Shown here piece after piece: positions 45,683-58,072 of a stretch of DNA of 64,000 nucleotides. The stretch spans positions 1 to 64,000 of the forward strand of contig JAFKAC010000157.1 in the NCBI GenBank assembly GCA_025766275.1, read 5' to 3'. The notes under the pieces are model-generated. The model did no database searches. It was not told the origin of the DNA and saw only the letters and a list, made by a program, of their open reading frames with translations. Source of the DNA: Lactarius indigo. Taxonomy: Eukaryota; Basidiomycota; Agaricomycetes; Russulales; Russulaceae. A program made the position numbers and the translations under genes. Position 1 is the first letter of the stretch. Each line of letters begins with the position of its first letter.

Positions 45683-47460
45683 ATGGTACGACTCGAACCA
45701 GCGTCCGGCTGTTCCTTGCCACCGCAGCCAACATTCAGTAATATTCAGTACGATCGAGCTTACCGTATACTGCTCCAGCACTGCAGCACACCGCTAGTGA
45801 GTGCATCCAGCTCCACTCATTTTGTTTCATTTCCCGTTGTTTACAACTGCGCCTTCATGCAGCTTACCGGAAAAATATTGGTCATGATCTTTAACCCCTC
45901 CCTCGCCACGACGTCACAACGAAGCCGCCTGGCAAAAAGCAGCAATCTCGTGCCTACACCCGTAGCTGCCCCCGTCACTCCCACCTCTCCCACTGTACCA
46001 TACATTAAACCTCTCGTGTATCAATTCACCACCAACACTAGCCACGATAACCACCTCGTAGCCACCTCCCCGAACGACCCGCACAGCGCCTGGCTGCACG
46101 CCCCGTTCCCAGAAACTCCACATGCGCTACAATTGACTTACGCCTCGTGCGGCCTGTCCTCTCTGGATCGACTACCGTCGCCGCAGCAGCGTCGACCTCA
46201 ACGCGCCCGAGACGGGGTGGCGTCGTGAGCCACGTCGATCCCGGCTCGGGAGATGCATCCCCGATGCGGGGAAGTCGACACAGGTCGGATTTCGTGGCGA
46301 GCGGTGGGACACGCAACTACCATTCGGGCGGCATGCGGCGCGATTCGTGTCGGCAATGGCGCGATATCGTGTGCGGCGGATGGGACGTCCGCGCCTTCCG
46401 CCGCCGCGTGTGCGTCCCGGACTGAGCTGGACTAGAGCTATCTGGGCTTGATACCCCCCGCACGCTTCATAATTGCGAAGCCCTTCGCGCCGACGAAAGC
46501 ACGTAGACTTGTGAGTCGCTCGCCTGCTGCTCACTTTCATCGTGTTGCGTGCCAGGTCGGAGGAGAAGGTCGCGGAACTGGTTCAGCGGTCCGTCGCGCT
46601 TGTACCGATTCACGTCGAGTTCGAGACAGACACGGACCGCATCCGAGGTTGTTTCATGTGGAATTTACAGGAGTCGCTCGTCATGCCAGAGCAATTTGCG
46701 CACACCTTCTGCGCCGATCTCGATCTGCCTCCGGCGCGGCGGGCCGATATCGTCTCGGCGCAGGTTCGCGCCCAGGCGAAGGATCGAGGCGGCGTGGGAA
46801 GCCTGAGGATGGAGCTGGAGCTCACAATGGATGGGGGCGGCGAGAGCGGAGACAAGATCCCAGAATGTCATTCTCAGCGTACGTCCCCGAAATCACTTCC
46901 TCTCATTCGTTGTCTTACCCACAACTGGCTTCAGATCGATGTGCAGGTGAACGACCGTCACACGATGACATGCTCGTCCATATCGAGTGGGACTCACGCC
47001 AGAGGAATTCACTCACTAGCTCTGCCTTGATCTCGGACTCGCGGGCGAGGCAGAGCCGCTCATCGCGCACGCGGTGCACGAAGAACTCATGAAGCATAAC
47101 GAGGATGCGATTGAGTGGGGCGTAGTTGGCGGGTTCCCGATGGAGCAGGCGGCGAGCGCAGAGGACGGCGCGAAGGGCGAGAGTGCGCTCGGGGTGATGA
47201 AGGACAAGACTGGGCTGGGGCTCGGCTGCGGCCCGCGGATCTTGCGGAGCGTGTGAAAAGTTGGAGGGATTTAAGACGCGGTGGGAGATACTGCCACAGG
47301 AGGAGGTAGAGCGGCACGAGATCAAGCCAGAAAGCGCAAGTAGGTACGTGGCGCGGTTTTTTTTTCTATATTACCATCTTATCACCGACGATTGGGTCCT
47401 CGCAGACGCCTTAGGACAGACAAGTTCCAGAGTTTGACCAGGACGAAAAGTATAGGATAG
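45683..47460 (+). pseudogene. SNF5/SFH1 pseudogene, copy 3
   Basis: Recognisable along its length, but exon 1 is out of frame soon after the start codon and lacks the MSDSQLRQ segment. Exon 2 has deletions. The Rpt1 exon is still open (PIHVEFETDTDRIRGCFMWN). Rpt2 is frameshifted near 46950-47010. Part of the C-terminal region is deleted (GCGPRILRSV followed by a stop). Decay is intermediate between copies 2 and 4. Confidence 0.85.
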
Positions 47461-48038
47461 TAGCTCTTTTCCTCCACATTTCATATTGTTCTTCCCTTTT
47501 TTTTCTTGTGATTTTCTCTTGGGCTCGTAAATTTTCGTTGACTCTTTCATGGCGCAAGACGATCTGACATAATCATAATAGTCTGACCTACAATATGGTA
47601 AGGGGGAAGGCCCTCACACTTTAATTCTGACGTGTTCAGTTTCGCGGGCTGCGATCTCTTCTCCCTTTCCTTCCGTCGCGTCGTCCAAGGCGGGCGCGTC
47701 AATCTATTGCTCCACTCCATCTCACTGGCGGGCGATTGTGCGGCCTGTACCGCCCGAGATTCAATTATTCTGCGGATTGGTCTAACGTCATTATGTCCAT
47801 ACATACCGGACGGAGTGCAAGCGGCGAGAAGCTACAGTGTTATCAATCGCCTGGAAATCTCATTGATCACCTGTCAATGCAATTTATCCTGGCATGCAGG
47901 AGAGAAGCCTGAAGTGTTCCCGCGAAGGTGTTCCCAACAGGAACCGATATAGCTTAATCGGTCCAGCGGCGACTCGGTTCAAGACTCGGTTGCCCGTCTG
48001 TCTGGGACCTGGGGGCACTCTCGTATTTATAGGCAACT
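47461..48038. other. Spacer between SNF5 pseudogene 3 and P450-A
   Basis: Shortened form of the spacer shared by all units. TATTTATAG at 48024-48032 is a TATA-like element. It lies so close to the ATG at 48039 that translation may really start at the in-frame ATG at 48066. Confidence 0.5.
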
Positions 48039-49945
48039 ATGCATGAAGTCATTGTTTTTGCTTCAATGCTTGCGAGCACCAGTAACTACACCACCCACCT
48101 TGCTGCGGCTCCCCTCGCTGGCTTCGTCCTCTGGCTCATAGCCAGACGAGCTCAGAGTGCTTTCCGTAATCTTCCACCGGGTCCCAAGGGGTTCCCTATC
48201 CTTGGCGATGTTCTTCACATTACAGATATGGATTGGTTGGCATCACCACAACGCATGGATGAATACGGTGACATTCCGCACTTCTAGTGCCTCCAGAAAC
48301 CTGCTCATAATCTTTTCAGGTGAGATGATGTACGTAAGTGCCCTGGGGAAGGGGCTCCTCGTCATCAACAGCCCACGCGTTGCCGTCGATTTACTCGAAA
48401 AACGATCCAACATATATTCCGATCGACCGCGCTACATTTGCACAGGCGAATTCTCAACAAAGAACTTGATGCTTACCCTGGCGCGCTATGGAGACCTGTA
48501 CGTCGTCAACACTCCTGTGTTACCCTTTTTTGGCGCTGATAGTTTATAGATGGCGCCGCTTCCGTCGTGTCGCTATGGAAGGTTTCTCCAAATCGGCCGC
48601 TAAGCGCTTCCATCCTATCCAAGGCCGCGAAGCCCTCATGCTGGCGCTTGCGCTGATGAAGAACCCCCCTGCTCTGAAGAAGCACCTCCAACGACACGGG
48701 TGGTCCATTATGTTTACCGTCAATTACCATTTTCCGCCGATAGAGTCGGAAGATGACCCCGCTATCGTTGGACTCGCAAACCAATCGGAGCGCTTGTTGC
48801 ATGAGATGGAGCCTGGAACCCGTCTGGTTGAGTTTTTCACATGGATGCGATATATTCCGAGTAGGCAAGTGTATCGTTGGATTAATCATGTTTTTTTTTT
48901 TCCTCTTACATGCTAGTTAGGTTTGCCAAGTGGAAACGGGACGCAGAGTACTGGTTCGTTCACGATTCGCTCATGTTCGGAGATCATCTCAAGAAAGTTT
49001 CAAATGACTTGGTAAGTTCTTGCAGTAGTAGCACGCCGATGAAATAGGTCATATTTTCCACGCCAGGCGAATGGCATTGATCGACCAAGCTTTGGCGCTT
49101 CCGTGATCAAAAATCAGAGTAAACACGACCTTTCAGAACGTGACCAGGCTTGGCTCGTTGGTACCATGGTGTAAGTCCCTAAATATGTGTTTCCAAACAC
49201 CACGAGAATCGTAATGATCTGCCACAGAAGCGCGGGTGGAGAGACGACGTCTACTACACTTCAATGGTGGGTTCTCGCCATGCTCGCGTACCCCGAGGTC
49301 CAAACCCGGGCACAGGCCGAGCTTGACGAGGTGGTGGGAAACGCTCGTCCACCGACCATTGCCGACCTTCCCTCTCTCCCATATATCCGCGCGATGGTAA
49401 AAGAGGCACTGCGCTGGTCGCCTACGGTCCCCTTCAGCATTCCGCACGCATCGACTGAGGACGACTGGTACGAGGGCCTGTTCATTCCCAAGGGCACCGT
49501 CTGCCTCCAGAACATGCGCACGCTCAACTTCGACCCGGAGGTGTTTGGGAGCAACGCAATAGATTTCGACCCGTCTAGGTACCTGGATGAGAAAGGCCAG
49601 GTCAAGACACTGATGGTGGGCCGGGAGGAGGGGCACATGTCGTTTGGGTTTGGGCGGCGCGAATGCCCTGGTAAGTTCGTTGCTGAATGGACGCTCGGAA
49701 TCGACATTGCGACGCTCCTTTGGGCTATGCGATTCGAGCGTCCTGAAGGTGCGCAGGGCGAATTGGATGTGCGCACTGTTGTCCACACAGGCATAACTGC
49801 GTGCGTGACTTTTGCCTGCTCCTTTGACGGGTTCATATTAATAATTAGCTGGCACAGCCAACCTCAACCTTTCGAGTGTAAGATGACCCCTCGGTTTGCG
49901 GATGCTGAGGTTTTACTGAAAGATACCCTTAATTTGTACGAGTGA
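48039..49945 (+). CDS. Cytochrome P450-A of the array
   Basis: Microsomal monooxygenase, substrate unknown. Exons 48039-48267, 48320-48497, 48550-48864, 48921-49011, 49067-49170 and 49228-49945 join in phase to 544 aa. Seen: an N-terminal anchor, hinge LPPGPKGFPILGD, C-helix WRRFRR, I-helix SAGGETTSTT (about 307-316), K-helix EALR (about 365-368), the FDPSRYLD meander, and heme loop FGFGRRECPGK with Cys at about 452. The intron after exon 3 starts with GCAAGT, a consensus GC-AG intron. The in-frame ATG at 48066 aligns better with the start of P450-D and suits the TATA-like site, giving 535 aa. No stop or frameshift was seen. CYP family not assigned. Confidence 0.92.
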
Positions 49946-50137
49946 AGGACCCTAGGCCTGTGGTGTCGTAGCATCTTATTTATCTATCTGGCTTTGGTTC
50001 GTGGCCGTGCCACACAACAACAAAGATAGAAAGAAAGGCTCGGAGAGTGTGCGAAAGAAGGGAGGTAGAAGGCGTGTACAATAACAAAAAGTAAAGTGGA
50101 CACGGTTACTTTGGAAAGGCACACAGTGGGGGCAAAT

Positions 50138-50872
50138 CGCGATTGCGCACATAACGCCAGTGCCCCTTCCAGCGCTCTTTCCAGCTTCTTAACGAGTCAG
50201 GTTCTTGTAAACGAACGACAGGGCGCCACCACTAGCAATTGTCGCTCGAAAGAGCGCATCAAGCTTCCTTGTCTTCCTGGACAGCCAGTCATAGATACCG
50301 TGGTGTAATAGCTGGACGCGGAGATCTTTCGATCGTTGTCTTTATCACCAGACGGGGGAGCGGAGTGTAGAAGAGCAGACCGGAGATCACGTGACGCACC
50401 CGTCCGTTCCAAGACCTTGCCCGTACGGTATCCAAATATAGCTGAGGTGTTGACGTTGACACCTCATGTTAACACCCGCCTTCACGCCGGTGTGAAAGTT
50501 TTTGCGTTGTGCACTGTTTCAGGTATGGCGATGGGAGACTAGGACCACTATGACCGCGCAAAACCAAGGATTCAGCAGCCGTGGCGGAACACGCGAGAGC
50601 AAGGGAAGGCGGAGATAAGGTAGACCTAATGACAGAGTTTCGCCCTGCGTTGGAAGCCTTCAACCTTTCTCGCCTTGTGGTGGCATGGCTCGGAATATCA
50701 CTGATGTGGGACTGCAGTCGGGAATTACACAGCGGGGTCGGACAGAACCAAGGGGGGGCATGTGTACATCACCTGACTGACCAGGAGAATGAAGTCGGTC
50801 CGACGTATGGTTGATGCGGTGTCCGGCGAGAAATAGGTGCGATGGACACGCACGAGAGAGATGACGTGAAGA
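50138..50872 (+). repeat. R element, copy 3, downstream of P450-A
   Basis: Short form of R in the same orientation and the same position relative to the preceding gene. It contains the GTGGTGGCATGGCTCGGAATATC block and ends near GACACGCACGAGAGAGATG. Confidence 0.6.
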
Positions 50873-51319
50873 AAATACAAACTAAAGCATACTGATGCAG
50901 CCAAACATTCACTCAGTGTTGTGCAAGATGCATACCTGACTGACCTTTTGACGGGGCAGTCAATAAATCGTGGGAATAGATAAGATGAAATCATTCGATC
51001 TGCAGTGCACTGGCAGGTGATGACAACACATTTGAGGTCGACGGGAGAATGAACCGGAGCGTGTGAAGTTTGCCACTTGCCACTGGAACGCGGCGTGTGT
51101 CGTCTCCATTTGTTTACAGTAATTTCCTACGTACCCTTGACTGGGTCACTAAAATATAGTCGGCTGGCGCGGGTTAGCGGTTGACTGGGTCAGACCCGGG
51201 TCATGACATTGCTGGCCACACTTGATTGTGATTGGAGGCGATTATGTACTTCAAGTCGGATTCACACAGCTATCCACTCATCGTCAAATTGTCAAAATTC
51301 TGAGTAGAACCCACGTACG
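50873..51319. other. Spacer with no gene
   Basis: No coding sequence seen. It lies between the R element and SNF5 pseudogene 4. The SNF5 promoter block seen in front of the other copies is not clearly present. Confidence 0.4.
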
Positions 51320-52740
51320 CACAGCTGGTGAGTTCACTTGTCTCCACTCTTTTCACCTTTTTTCACTTTTTTGTTGTTGTTTACAACTAGTACGCCTTCA
51401 TGCAGCTTTCCAGAAAATTATCGTAAATTGGTCGACATCCCCGATCCCTCCCCCGCGCACAGCGTCGCGCAGCCTGGCAGCTGCCTAGCGAAAAGCAGCA
51501 ATCTTGTGCCCACATCCGAAGCTGCCCCTGTCACACCTCAGTCACTGCACTACGCATCCGACCTCTCTCAGATCAACCACCATAGCCGCGTCGCACCCCC
51601 TTCCCAGAACGACACACGCAGCACAGGCTGCGCGCCCCGCTCCCAACAACCCCAATGGCACTACAATAGACCTACGCCCCGCGCCTGGTTGTATGATAGG
51701 CACGACGCTCCTCGTGTAACCCGTCCTCTCTGGAATGACCCGTCTCTTCAGTTGCGACAAAAGTGTCCTCGGTGCGCCCGAGCGTGGCGGTACCGTGCTA
51801 TGCGTCCCGGCTCGGGAGATGACATCTCTGGCGGGGAATCGGCTCGCGGTCGGATTTCGTCGCGAGTGGGGAGACGCGCAGTGAGATTCGGGCGGCGTGG
51901 TTCATATTGTCGGTGGCGCGATATCGTATGCGGCGGATGTGACTACCGCGCCTTCCGCGTCCGCGGCTGCGTCCCAGAAGGAGCTAGACCAGAGCTATCT
52001 GGGCTTGATACCCCCCGCGCGTTTCATAGTCGCGAGGCCCTTTGCGCCGACAAAGCACGGGGACTTATGAGTCGCTTGCTGTCGATCCTACCTCTTGTAG
52101 CTCACTCTCATCGCGCGCGTAGTTCGGAGTCGCTCGCGGAACAGGCCCAGCGATCCGTCGTGCTCGTATAGATTCGCGTCGGGTTCTCGAGAAAGACACG
52201 CGCCGCATCCGTGACTGCTTCGTGTGGAATTTGCGCGAGTTGTTCGTCACGCCAGAGTGGTTCCCGCGCGCCTTCCGCGCCGATCTCGATCTACCACCGG
52301 TGCCGTGGGCGGACCGCCGCGGCGCAGATCCGCGCCAAGTTGGAGGATCAGGACAGCGTGGGGAGCTCGCAATGGGCAGAGGCGAGATTCCAGAATGCCT
52401 CCTGGACGGATCTCCATCGATCTATCACCCACCGGCTTCAGATCGACTTGCGGGATCACCATCTGCCCGACCACATAGAGTAGGACCGAGACTCCGGGTT
52501 CACGCCAGAGAAGTGCACGCACTCGCTCTGAATCGATCTCGATCTCGCTGGCGATGCGAAGCCCTTGGTTGCACACACCGTGCACGAGGAACTCACGAAG
52601 CATAAGAAGGATCCGATCGAGTGGGACGTCATTGGTGGGTTCTCGATAGAGCAAGCGGCGAGAGCAGAGGAGAAACATCGAAAGTCCACACGCTCCGGCT
52701 CCAGTCTAGGGTTCGGGCTCGTCAATTATTGTCGACTCTT
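51320..52740 (+). pseudogene. SNF5/SFH1 pseudogene, copy 4 (heavily decayed)
   Basis: Exon 1 is missing. Exon 2 starts at about 51404 after a recognisable end of intron 1. Exon 2 is riddled with frameshifts. Rpt1 has an in-frame TAG just before the IRV segment (near 52169) and Rpt2 has stops after DHIE and near 52531. Enough remains to be sure of origin (RRIRDCFVWNLRELFVTPEW; HEELTKHKKDPIEWDVIGGF). Confidence 0.85.
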
Positions 52741-53109
52741 TCACAGCGTAGGACAGTTCGTCAGGATACCCTCACCCTTCAAGCTTTCTAACTCTGACGT
52801 GCTCAGTTCCGCGGATCTCGAAATGCTTCCGTACCATCATACTTACACTAGACGAAGCGTCGCATCCACTCGGAGTGTTAGCAGCGAGAAGCCTCGAGAA
52901 CTATCCGCGCAGATCGTGAGAACCTCATGTCGGATTGGGGGGCAGCGGCCGAGTGCAGGTACCCAGTCTTAGGTAGGTCATCATCGCTCGAAGCTACTAT
53001 TGATCTCCTGGGAATATATATATCCTACTAACTAATTCTGGCACGCCGTAGAGTCTATCTACGCTTTCCCTCGTGTCGAAATCAATTACTCGCCACAGCC
53101 TACAACAGG

Positions 53110-53225
53110 GTAGGTCGCGTGGTGTTTATATTTTATACTTTATCACTAACGGGACCTTGCAGGTGGCTACGGAGAGAGACATCGAAGTTCTAGAATTCGA
53201 CCAGGGCAAAAACATATGATACTGT
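53110..53225 (+). pseudogene. Detached 3' end of an SNF5 copy (last intron and exon)
   Basis: A GTAGGT donor-like site, an AT-rich intron ending GCAG at about 53162, and the last-exon sequence TACGGAGAGAGACATCGAAG with an altered end. It sits about 370 bp beyond the end of pseudogene 4, after SNF5 3'-flank sequence that should come later. It is therefore a rearranged or second partial copy. Confidence 0.6.
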
Positions 53226-53280
53226 GATATCCATCTCATTCGCAAGCGGTTGTACCCTCCGTACTAGATGCCTTCCCGTA

Positions 53281-53934
53281 GCAATCTGGAGCTCCAGATT
53301 TTTTCCAAACATTATTTCTTGGGTCGATTGACCACGTTGGTGATGGCCAGCATGGCCATTCGACAAGAGACCCGTTCCAAACTTAAAAATCTGGAAAGGC
53401 TCCCTCCCCTTTCCGAACCTTGTCTACGTCTTCCAATCCTAATTTGCCTAAGTTGGAAGTGCGGAAGCTGAAATCTGCCCGTTTTTGTGAAGTACGAATC
53501 TTGATATATTTTTGTGTCCTAATGCACGGGCCCATCGAGTGAACATCTCTCGCTAATCTCGGGGGACCAACGCCATAGGAGCGTTCTCCTACTTGTTTTC
53601 GACAGCCTGAAGGTTGCTACATCAAACCCCATTATCGCCATGAATGCGCGGCCTTCCTAGCTTTCCCACAGCCTTCTCAAAGGTGTGCCAGCACGAGGGT
53701 CTGGGAAAGCTCCTTTTGATGAAGGTAAAGACCACATGAAAGGCTGTGGGATTAGTGCTGCTCATTCCGTGCTTCAAGTTCCATGATCTGCAAGGATTGA
53801 TATAGTCACTGTGGAGAACAACGCCGCAGCTGCAGTTTCGTCGTCGTCTTGTTATATTTCGTGTGGTTGCATGAACCCAGTGTGCTCAGATGTCGGACTT
53901 TGATTACTTAATCTGGATTTGGACTCCAGATTGC
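53281..53934. mobile_element. MITE-like element with palindromic terminal inverted repeats
   Basis: The left end carries GCAATCTGGAG followed by its own mirror, giving a perfect 18-bp palindrome AATCTGGAGCTCCAGATT at 53283-53300. The right end at 53910-53934 has AATCTGGA, a short gap, then CTCCAGATTGC, so the outer GCAATCTGGAG is inverted between the two ends about 650 bp apart. An inner inverted pair (TCCCACAGCC near 53665; GGCTGTGGGA near 53742) is also present. There is no coding capacity and I found no clear target-site duplication. Confidence 0.45.
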
Positions 53935-53939
53935 GCGCA

Positions 53940-55033
53940 GCAGAGGGTCACGGGTCTCTAGAATTCGGAGCATGGAATTTCAAATACGCCACCAAAAAAT
54001 TTGAAAAATCACAGAAATGTGGAATTCCACATTGTTCCGCATTGCTACGAGAACACATCCAGTGCAGAATGGCAACAAGTGGCACGGGACCGAGGCCTGC
54101 AAGCGGACTCCACCTTTGGGTATCAACTTGCATTCTCCAAAAGGACCGCGTGGCAACGGGCTTTTAACTTGTGGCTACATAAGTGGCACGCAGACCGTCT
54201 CGTACCAGACTTCCGACGTCACGCGTCAGGCGCGTCAGGAGTTGACCGAACCCCTATCTCACTATTACCAACACGTCGCTATCGCCCCGCCCCCTCCTGA
54301 CCCTTCCAAAAACCGCCCCCTCCGGAGCGCTGCTGTAGACATGGTATGCAACTCCAACTATGAGAAAACCAAAACGCCGAATTTTTCCCGGCGTACCACA
54401 TCCACTGCACTCCAACTGGCAACAGATCGCGCCTTCACAGGCACCTATCACTTATCTCCTCCGCTTTTGCCACGCCGACCCCCCGGAGGACATCTCCTGC
54501 CCATGTGACTCCCCTCCGCCCACCCAAATACCTCATCCATCGCTGCCCGCGGTTCCTCTACTCCCGCCTTAACGCGCGCATCCTTAGCGCTGCCATTAAC
54601 CCAGTCCACCTACTCCACAACTACACCAACCTCTTCTCCACCGTTGAGGGAGCTGAGCGTTTACTTTTGCCTCACTTTCTCTAGGAATCCCAAGCTGCAT
54701 CGCGTCCGGAAGCCGATCCGCCGCCCCCAGAATTGCCACATGAACCCGACTATCATAGGTAACTGTGGCACATAAAGTCTTTTTCCACCTTCTTTTAACC
54801 TTATATGGTCATTGGCCATCTTCTAATTCTTGTCTTCGACAAGTTTACGCTTACCCCCACGGAGCCTCTCAGACTTTGATTACTATGTATGTGTTCTGCT
54901 TTGGTTCCGGACCTACGATTCGGGGCACCTTTTATTTACCTGTGTTTCCTAGATATACTGGGCCCGGTGCGACCGGTCTGTATCCCTGATATGTACTCCG
55001 GAATAAAAATGGATCCAAAAAAAAAAAAGGTAT
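53940..55033 (+). mobile_element. Degenerate 3' end of a non-LTR (LINE) retrotransposon
   Basis: 54060-54730 encodes, across several frameshifts, the C-terminal tail of an RT/RNase H-type polyprotein. Recognisable pieces are KRTAWQRAFNLWLHKW, LQLATDRAFTGTYHLRF, ISCPCDSPPPTQIPHPS (a degraded zinc-knuckle-like Cys segment) and IHRCPRFLYSRLNARILSAA. The block ends with AATAAA at 55003 and an A12 run at 55017-55028, which looks like a polyadenylated 3' end. 5' truncation with a poly(A) tail is typical of LINE insertion; the element is dead. Confidence 0.65.
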
Positions 55034-55959
55034 CAGTGTCATCGACCGTGCGCAGACCGCTACTTATTCCACATATGTATATCTCCACGCACGCCGAACG
55101 GAGTTTAAGCGGCGAGACGCTGTCCCGATTGCATCAAGAACCATTTGGGTGTGCCGTGCTTGGCGCCGCGTGACCATATATCCTCCGGCTTATTTATTTC
55201 TGACGCCGCTAATTATGGCACGGCGCAGACGAGCTTAAGGTGTTCCCGCTGAGGTGTATCCCGGCAAAACTGATACGGTAAATGGTTGTTCATGGTGCTT
55301 TTTTTTTTTTTTCATTTCGTGAAACCCGTTTATATCCCGGTTTATAAGCAATGAACCGAGACCTTGTTGAAATGAGAGTGTGCGCCCATGTGTGAGTTAC
55401 TTCGGCGTCAGTCGGGCATGAGTGAAACGTAAGGGGTGGTCTCGCATCACGACCCTTGATTCCTCAGATACAATTCGAACGTTACTTTACGTGCATAATC
55501 AGGGACGATCCTTTGCCCTCTACTTAGATTTGTGATGATGATTTCACGTGTAGTACATATGTTCTTTACGATGTATTTAAGTTGCCTTATGCGCACCTGG
55601 CGCTCCAGTCGTTCTGACAACGTTTGGTTGTGCCAGCCCGCTGCGCTTTGTCAGACCTCGTCAACTACATCAAACTCAAGTTACTTATCGGGCGATTCCG
55701 CCACAGCGTTTCGCTCAAAATGATTCCAAAGCGCCATCGTGATTGAGTTCCGTCATCTGTGAGAATGGAAGCCTCTGATTCTTTGTCTGATTCCTCTCCG
55801 GATCGCTCCTCCGCTGGTGATGTCCCTCGGTGTCCTCGCCTTTGGCGTCGACCAGGTGATCTCCAACCTTACTCTGCGCTCATCACTGAAATGCATTTAA
55901 GAACAAAACCGCATATAGTCGACCATCACACATAGTTGACCATCATACTCTCGTTTCCC
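55034..55959. promoter_or_regulatory. Spacer and promoter region of P450-B
   Basis: Carries the unit spacer (GGTGTTCCCGCTGAGGTGT near 55235) and, from about 55740, a 5' flank nearly identical to that of P450-C (CTTTGGCGTCGACCAGGTGA at about 55842 and 59882). GCATTTAAGAAC near 55892 is a possible TATA-type element. Relics of this flank precede both NLR genes. Confidence 0.5.
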
Positions 55960-57871
55960 ATGGACACTCGCCATCCACTTAGTTTTATTTCGATCCCCGG
56001 CGTGAGCGGTCATCGCACAGCTGACCTCCTCGTTGTGGCACCCCTTGTCGCCTTCATAGTCTGGCTCACAGCTAGACGCGCTCAGAGAGCCTTCCGTACT
56101 CTCCCACCAGGTCCAAAAGGGCTCCCCATCATTGGCGACATTCTTCACATCACAGATCTCGATTGGTTGGCCTCACCCAAACGCAAGGATGAATACGGTC
56201 TCATTTTATCTTCCCAATGCCTCCAAACACCTGCTCACTGCCATGTTCCTTTCAGGCGAGATGATGTACACAAGCGCCCTTGGGAAGGGAGTCCTCGTCA
56301 TCAACAGTCAACGCGTCGCCATTGATCTACTCGATAAGCGATCCAACATATACTCAGATCGACAGAAGTATATATGCGCAGGAGATTTCTCGACAAAGAA
56401 CCTGCAACTTTCCATGGCGCCATATGGAGACCTGTATGCCATTAACAATCCGTCTGCTATCTTTCCCTGATATTTTACAGATGGCGCCGCTTCCGTCGTC
56501 TCACCGTCGAAGGTTACTCCAAAACAGCCTCTCAACACTTCCACCCTATCCAAGGTCGCGAAGCCCTCATGCTGGCACTTGCAATGATAAAGGGTCCATC
56601 CGATCTTAAAAAGCATCTCCAGCGGCACGCGTGGTCTGTTATGTTGTCCGCCAATTACCATCTTCCGCCGGTAGATTCAGAGAATGACCCGGTTGTTGTC
56701 GGAATCGCAAAACATGCCGACCGCTTGTTACACGAGATAGAACCTGGAGCGCGTCTGGTCGAATTTTTCACTTGGATGAGATACATTCCGAGCATGTCGG
56801 TGTATTATTTTGTATTGGTGGTAGGTTTCCTCTTACGTCCTTCTTAGGTTCTCCAAGTGGAAACGGGACGCAGAATACTGGTTCATCCAAGACTCACTCA
56901 TGTTCGAAGGACTTATTGGCAAAGTTGAAAATGATTTGGTAAGCTCTCGCAGCAGTTGGCGCGCAAATGGGATTAGTAATGGATTCTGCATCAGGCAAAC
57001 GGAATCGACCGACCAAGCTTTAGTGCTTCAGTAATCCACAATCGGAGTACACATGACCTTTCAGAACGCGAGCAGGCTTGGCTCGTTGGTACCACAGTGT
57101 ATGTCTCCAAATATATGCTCCCAAACATCACGAGAGTCTGAAAGAATAATTTTCCGCAGTAGCGTGGGTGGAGAGACCACATCTACTACGCTCATATGGT
57201 GGATTCTCGCCCTGCTCGCATATCCCGAGGCCCAAGCCCGGGCACACGCCGAACTTGACGAGGTCGTCGGAACCGCTCGTCCACCGACCGTTGCCGACCT
57301 TCCCGCTCTCCCCTATATCCGCGCGATGGTCAAAGAGGCACTGCGCTGGGCGCGTACCGTTCCCATGGGCCTGCCGCATGCCTCGAGCGAGGACGACTGG
57401 TACGAGGGCATGTTCATTCCCAAGGGAACCATATGCCTCCAGAATTCACGCACGCTCAACTTCGACCCGGAGGTGTTTGGGAGCAACGCGATGGACTTCG
57501 ACCCGTCTAGGTATCTGGACGAGAATGGGCAGGTTAAGGCGCTGAGAGCGGGGCGGGAGGACGGGCACATATCGTTCGGATTCGGGCGGCGGATATGCCC
57601 TGGTAGGTTCTTTGCTGAGAGGACGCTCGGAATCGACATTGCGACGCTTCTTTGGGCCATGCGATTTGAGCGCCCTAAAGGTGCGCGAGATGAGTTGGAC
57701 CTGCATACTGTGGTCCGCTCTGGCGTAACTGCGTACGTGACTTTTGCTCACTCCTTTGGCGGGTTCACACTAATAAGGCACAGCTGCCCTCGACCTTTCG
57801 AGTACAAGATAATCCCTCGGTTTGCGGAGGCTGAAGGATTGCTGAAAGATACATTGAGTGTGTATGGGTGA
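55960..57871 (+). CDS. Cytochrome P450-B of the array
   Basis: Exons 55960-56197, 56256-56433, 56481-56795, 56848-56938, 56995-57098 and 57160-57871 join in phase to 545 aa, with the same six-exon layout as P450-A. Hinge LPPGPKGLPIIGD, C-helix WRRFRR, K-helix EALR and heme loop FGFGRRICPGR are present. The I-helix reads SVGGETTSTT, with Val where most P450s have the Ala/Gly of the AGx(D/E)T oxygen-binding motif. The donor after exon 3 (AT|GTCGGT) is weak compared with AG|GTAACC and AG|GTAACT in its paralogues. Start chosen by alignment with P450-C. No stops or frameshifts. Confidence 0.9.
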
Positions 57872-58072
57872 AGGGGCCGTAGGCTTGTGATATTGTAGCG
57901 TCCTATTTTCTTGATTTTTGGGTTTTGGTTCATGGCCGTGCCCCACGACGACAACAAAGACAGAAAGAAAGAAATGTTTGGAGTGTGCGAAAGAAAGCAG
58001 GTGGAAGCTGTGCACGATAGCAAAAAAGTGAAGTGGAGACGATTACTCTGGAAAAGCATACATTGGGGAAAA

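Noticed and set aside
49133..49786. Minus-strand frames of 190-217 codons opposite the last P450 exons (also 61083-61682, 61234-61773)
   Set aside because: They mirror the GC-biased third positions of the P450 exon; the plus frame has the full heme-binding and K-helix motifs.
53283..53300. 18-bp palindromes (also 54016-54033, AATGTGGAATTCCACATT) as operator sites
   Set aside because: They lie in transposon-like DNA far from promoters; inverted-repeat ends of mobile elements explain the first, and the second has no partner.
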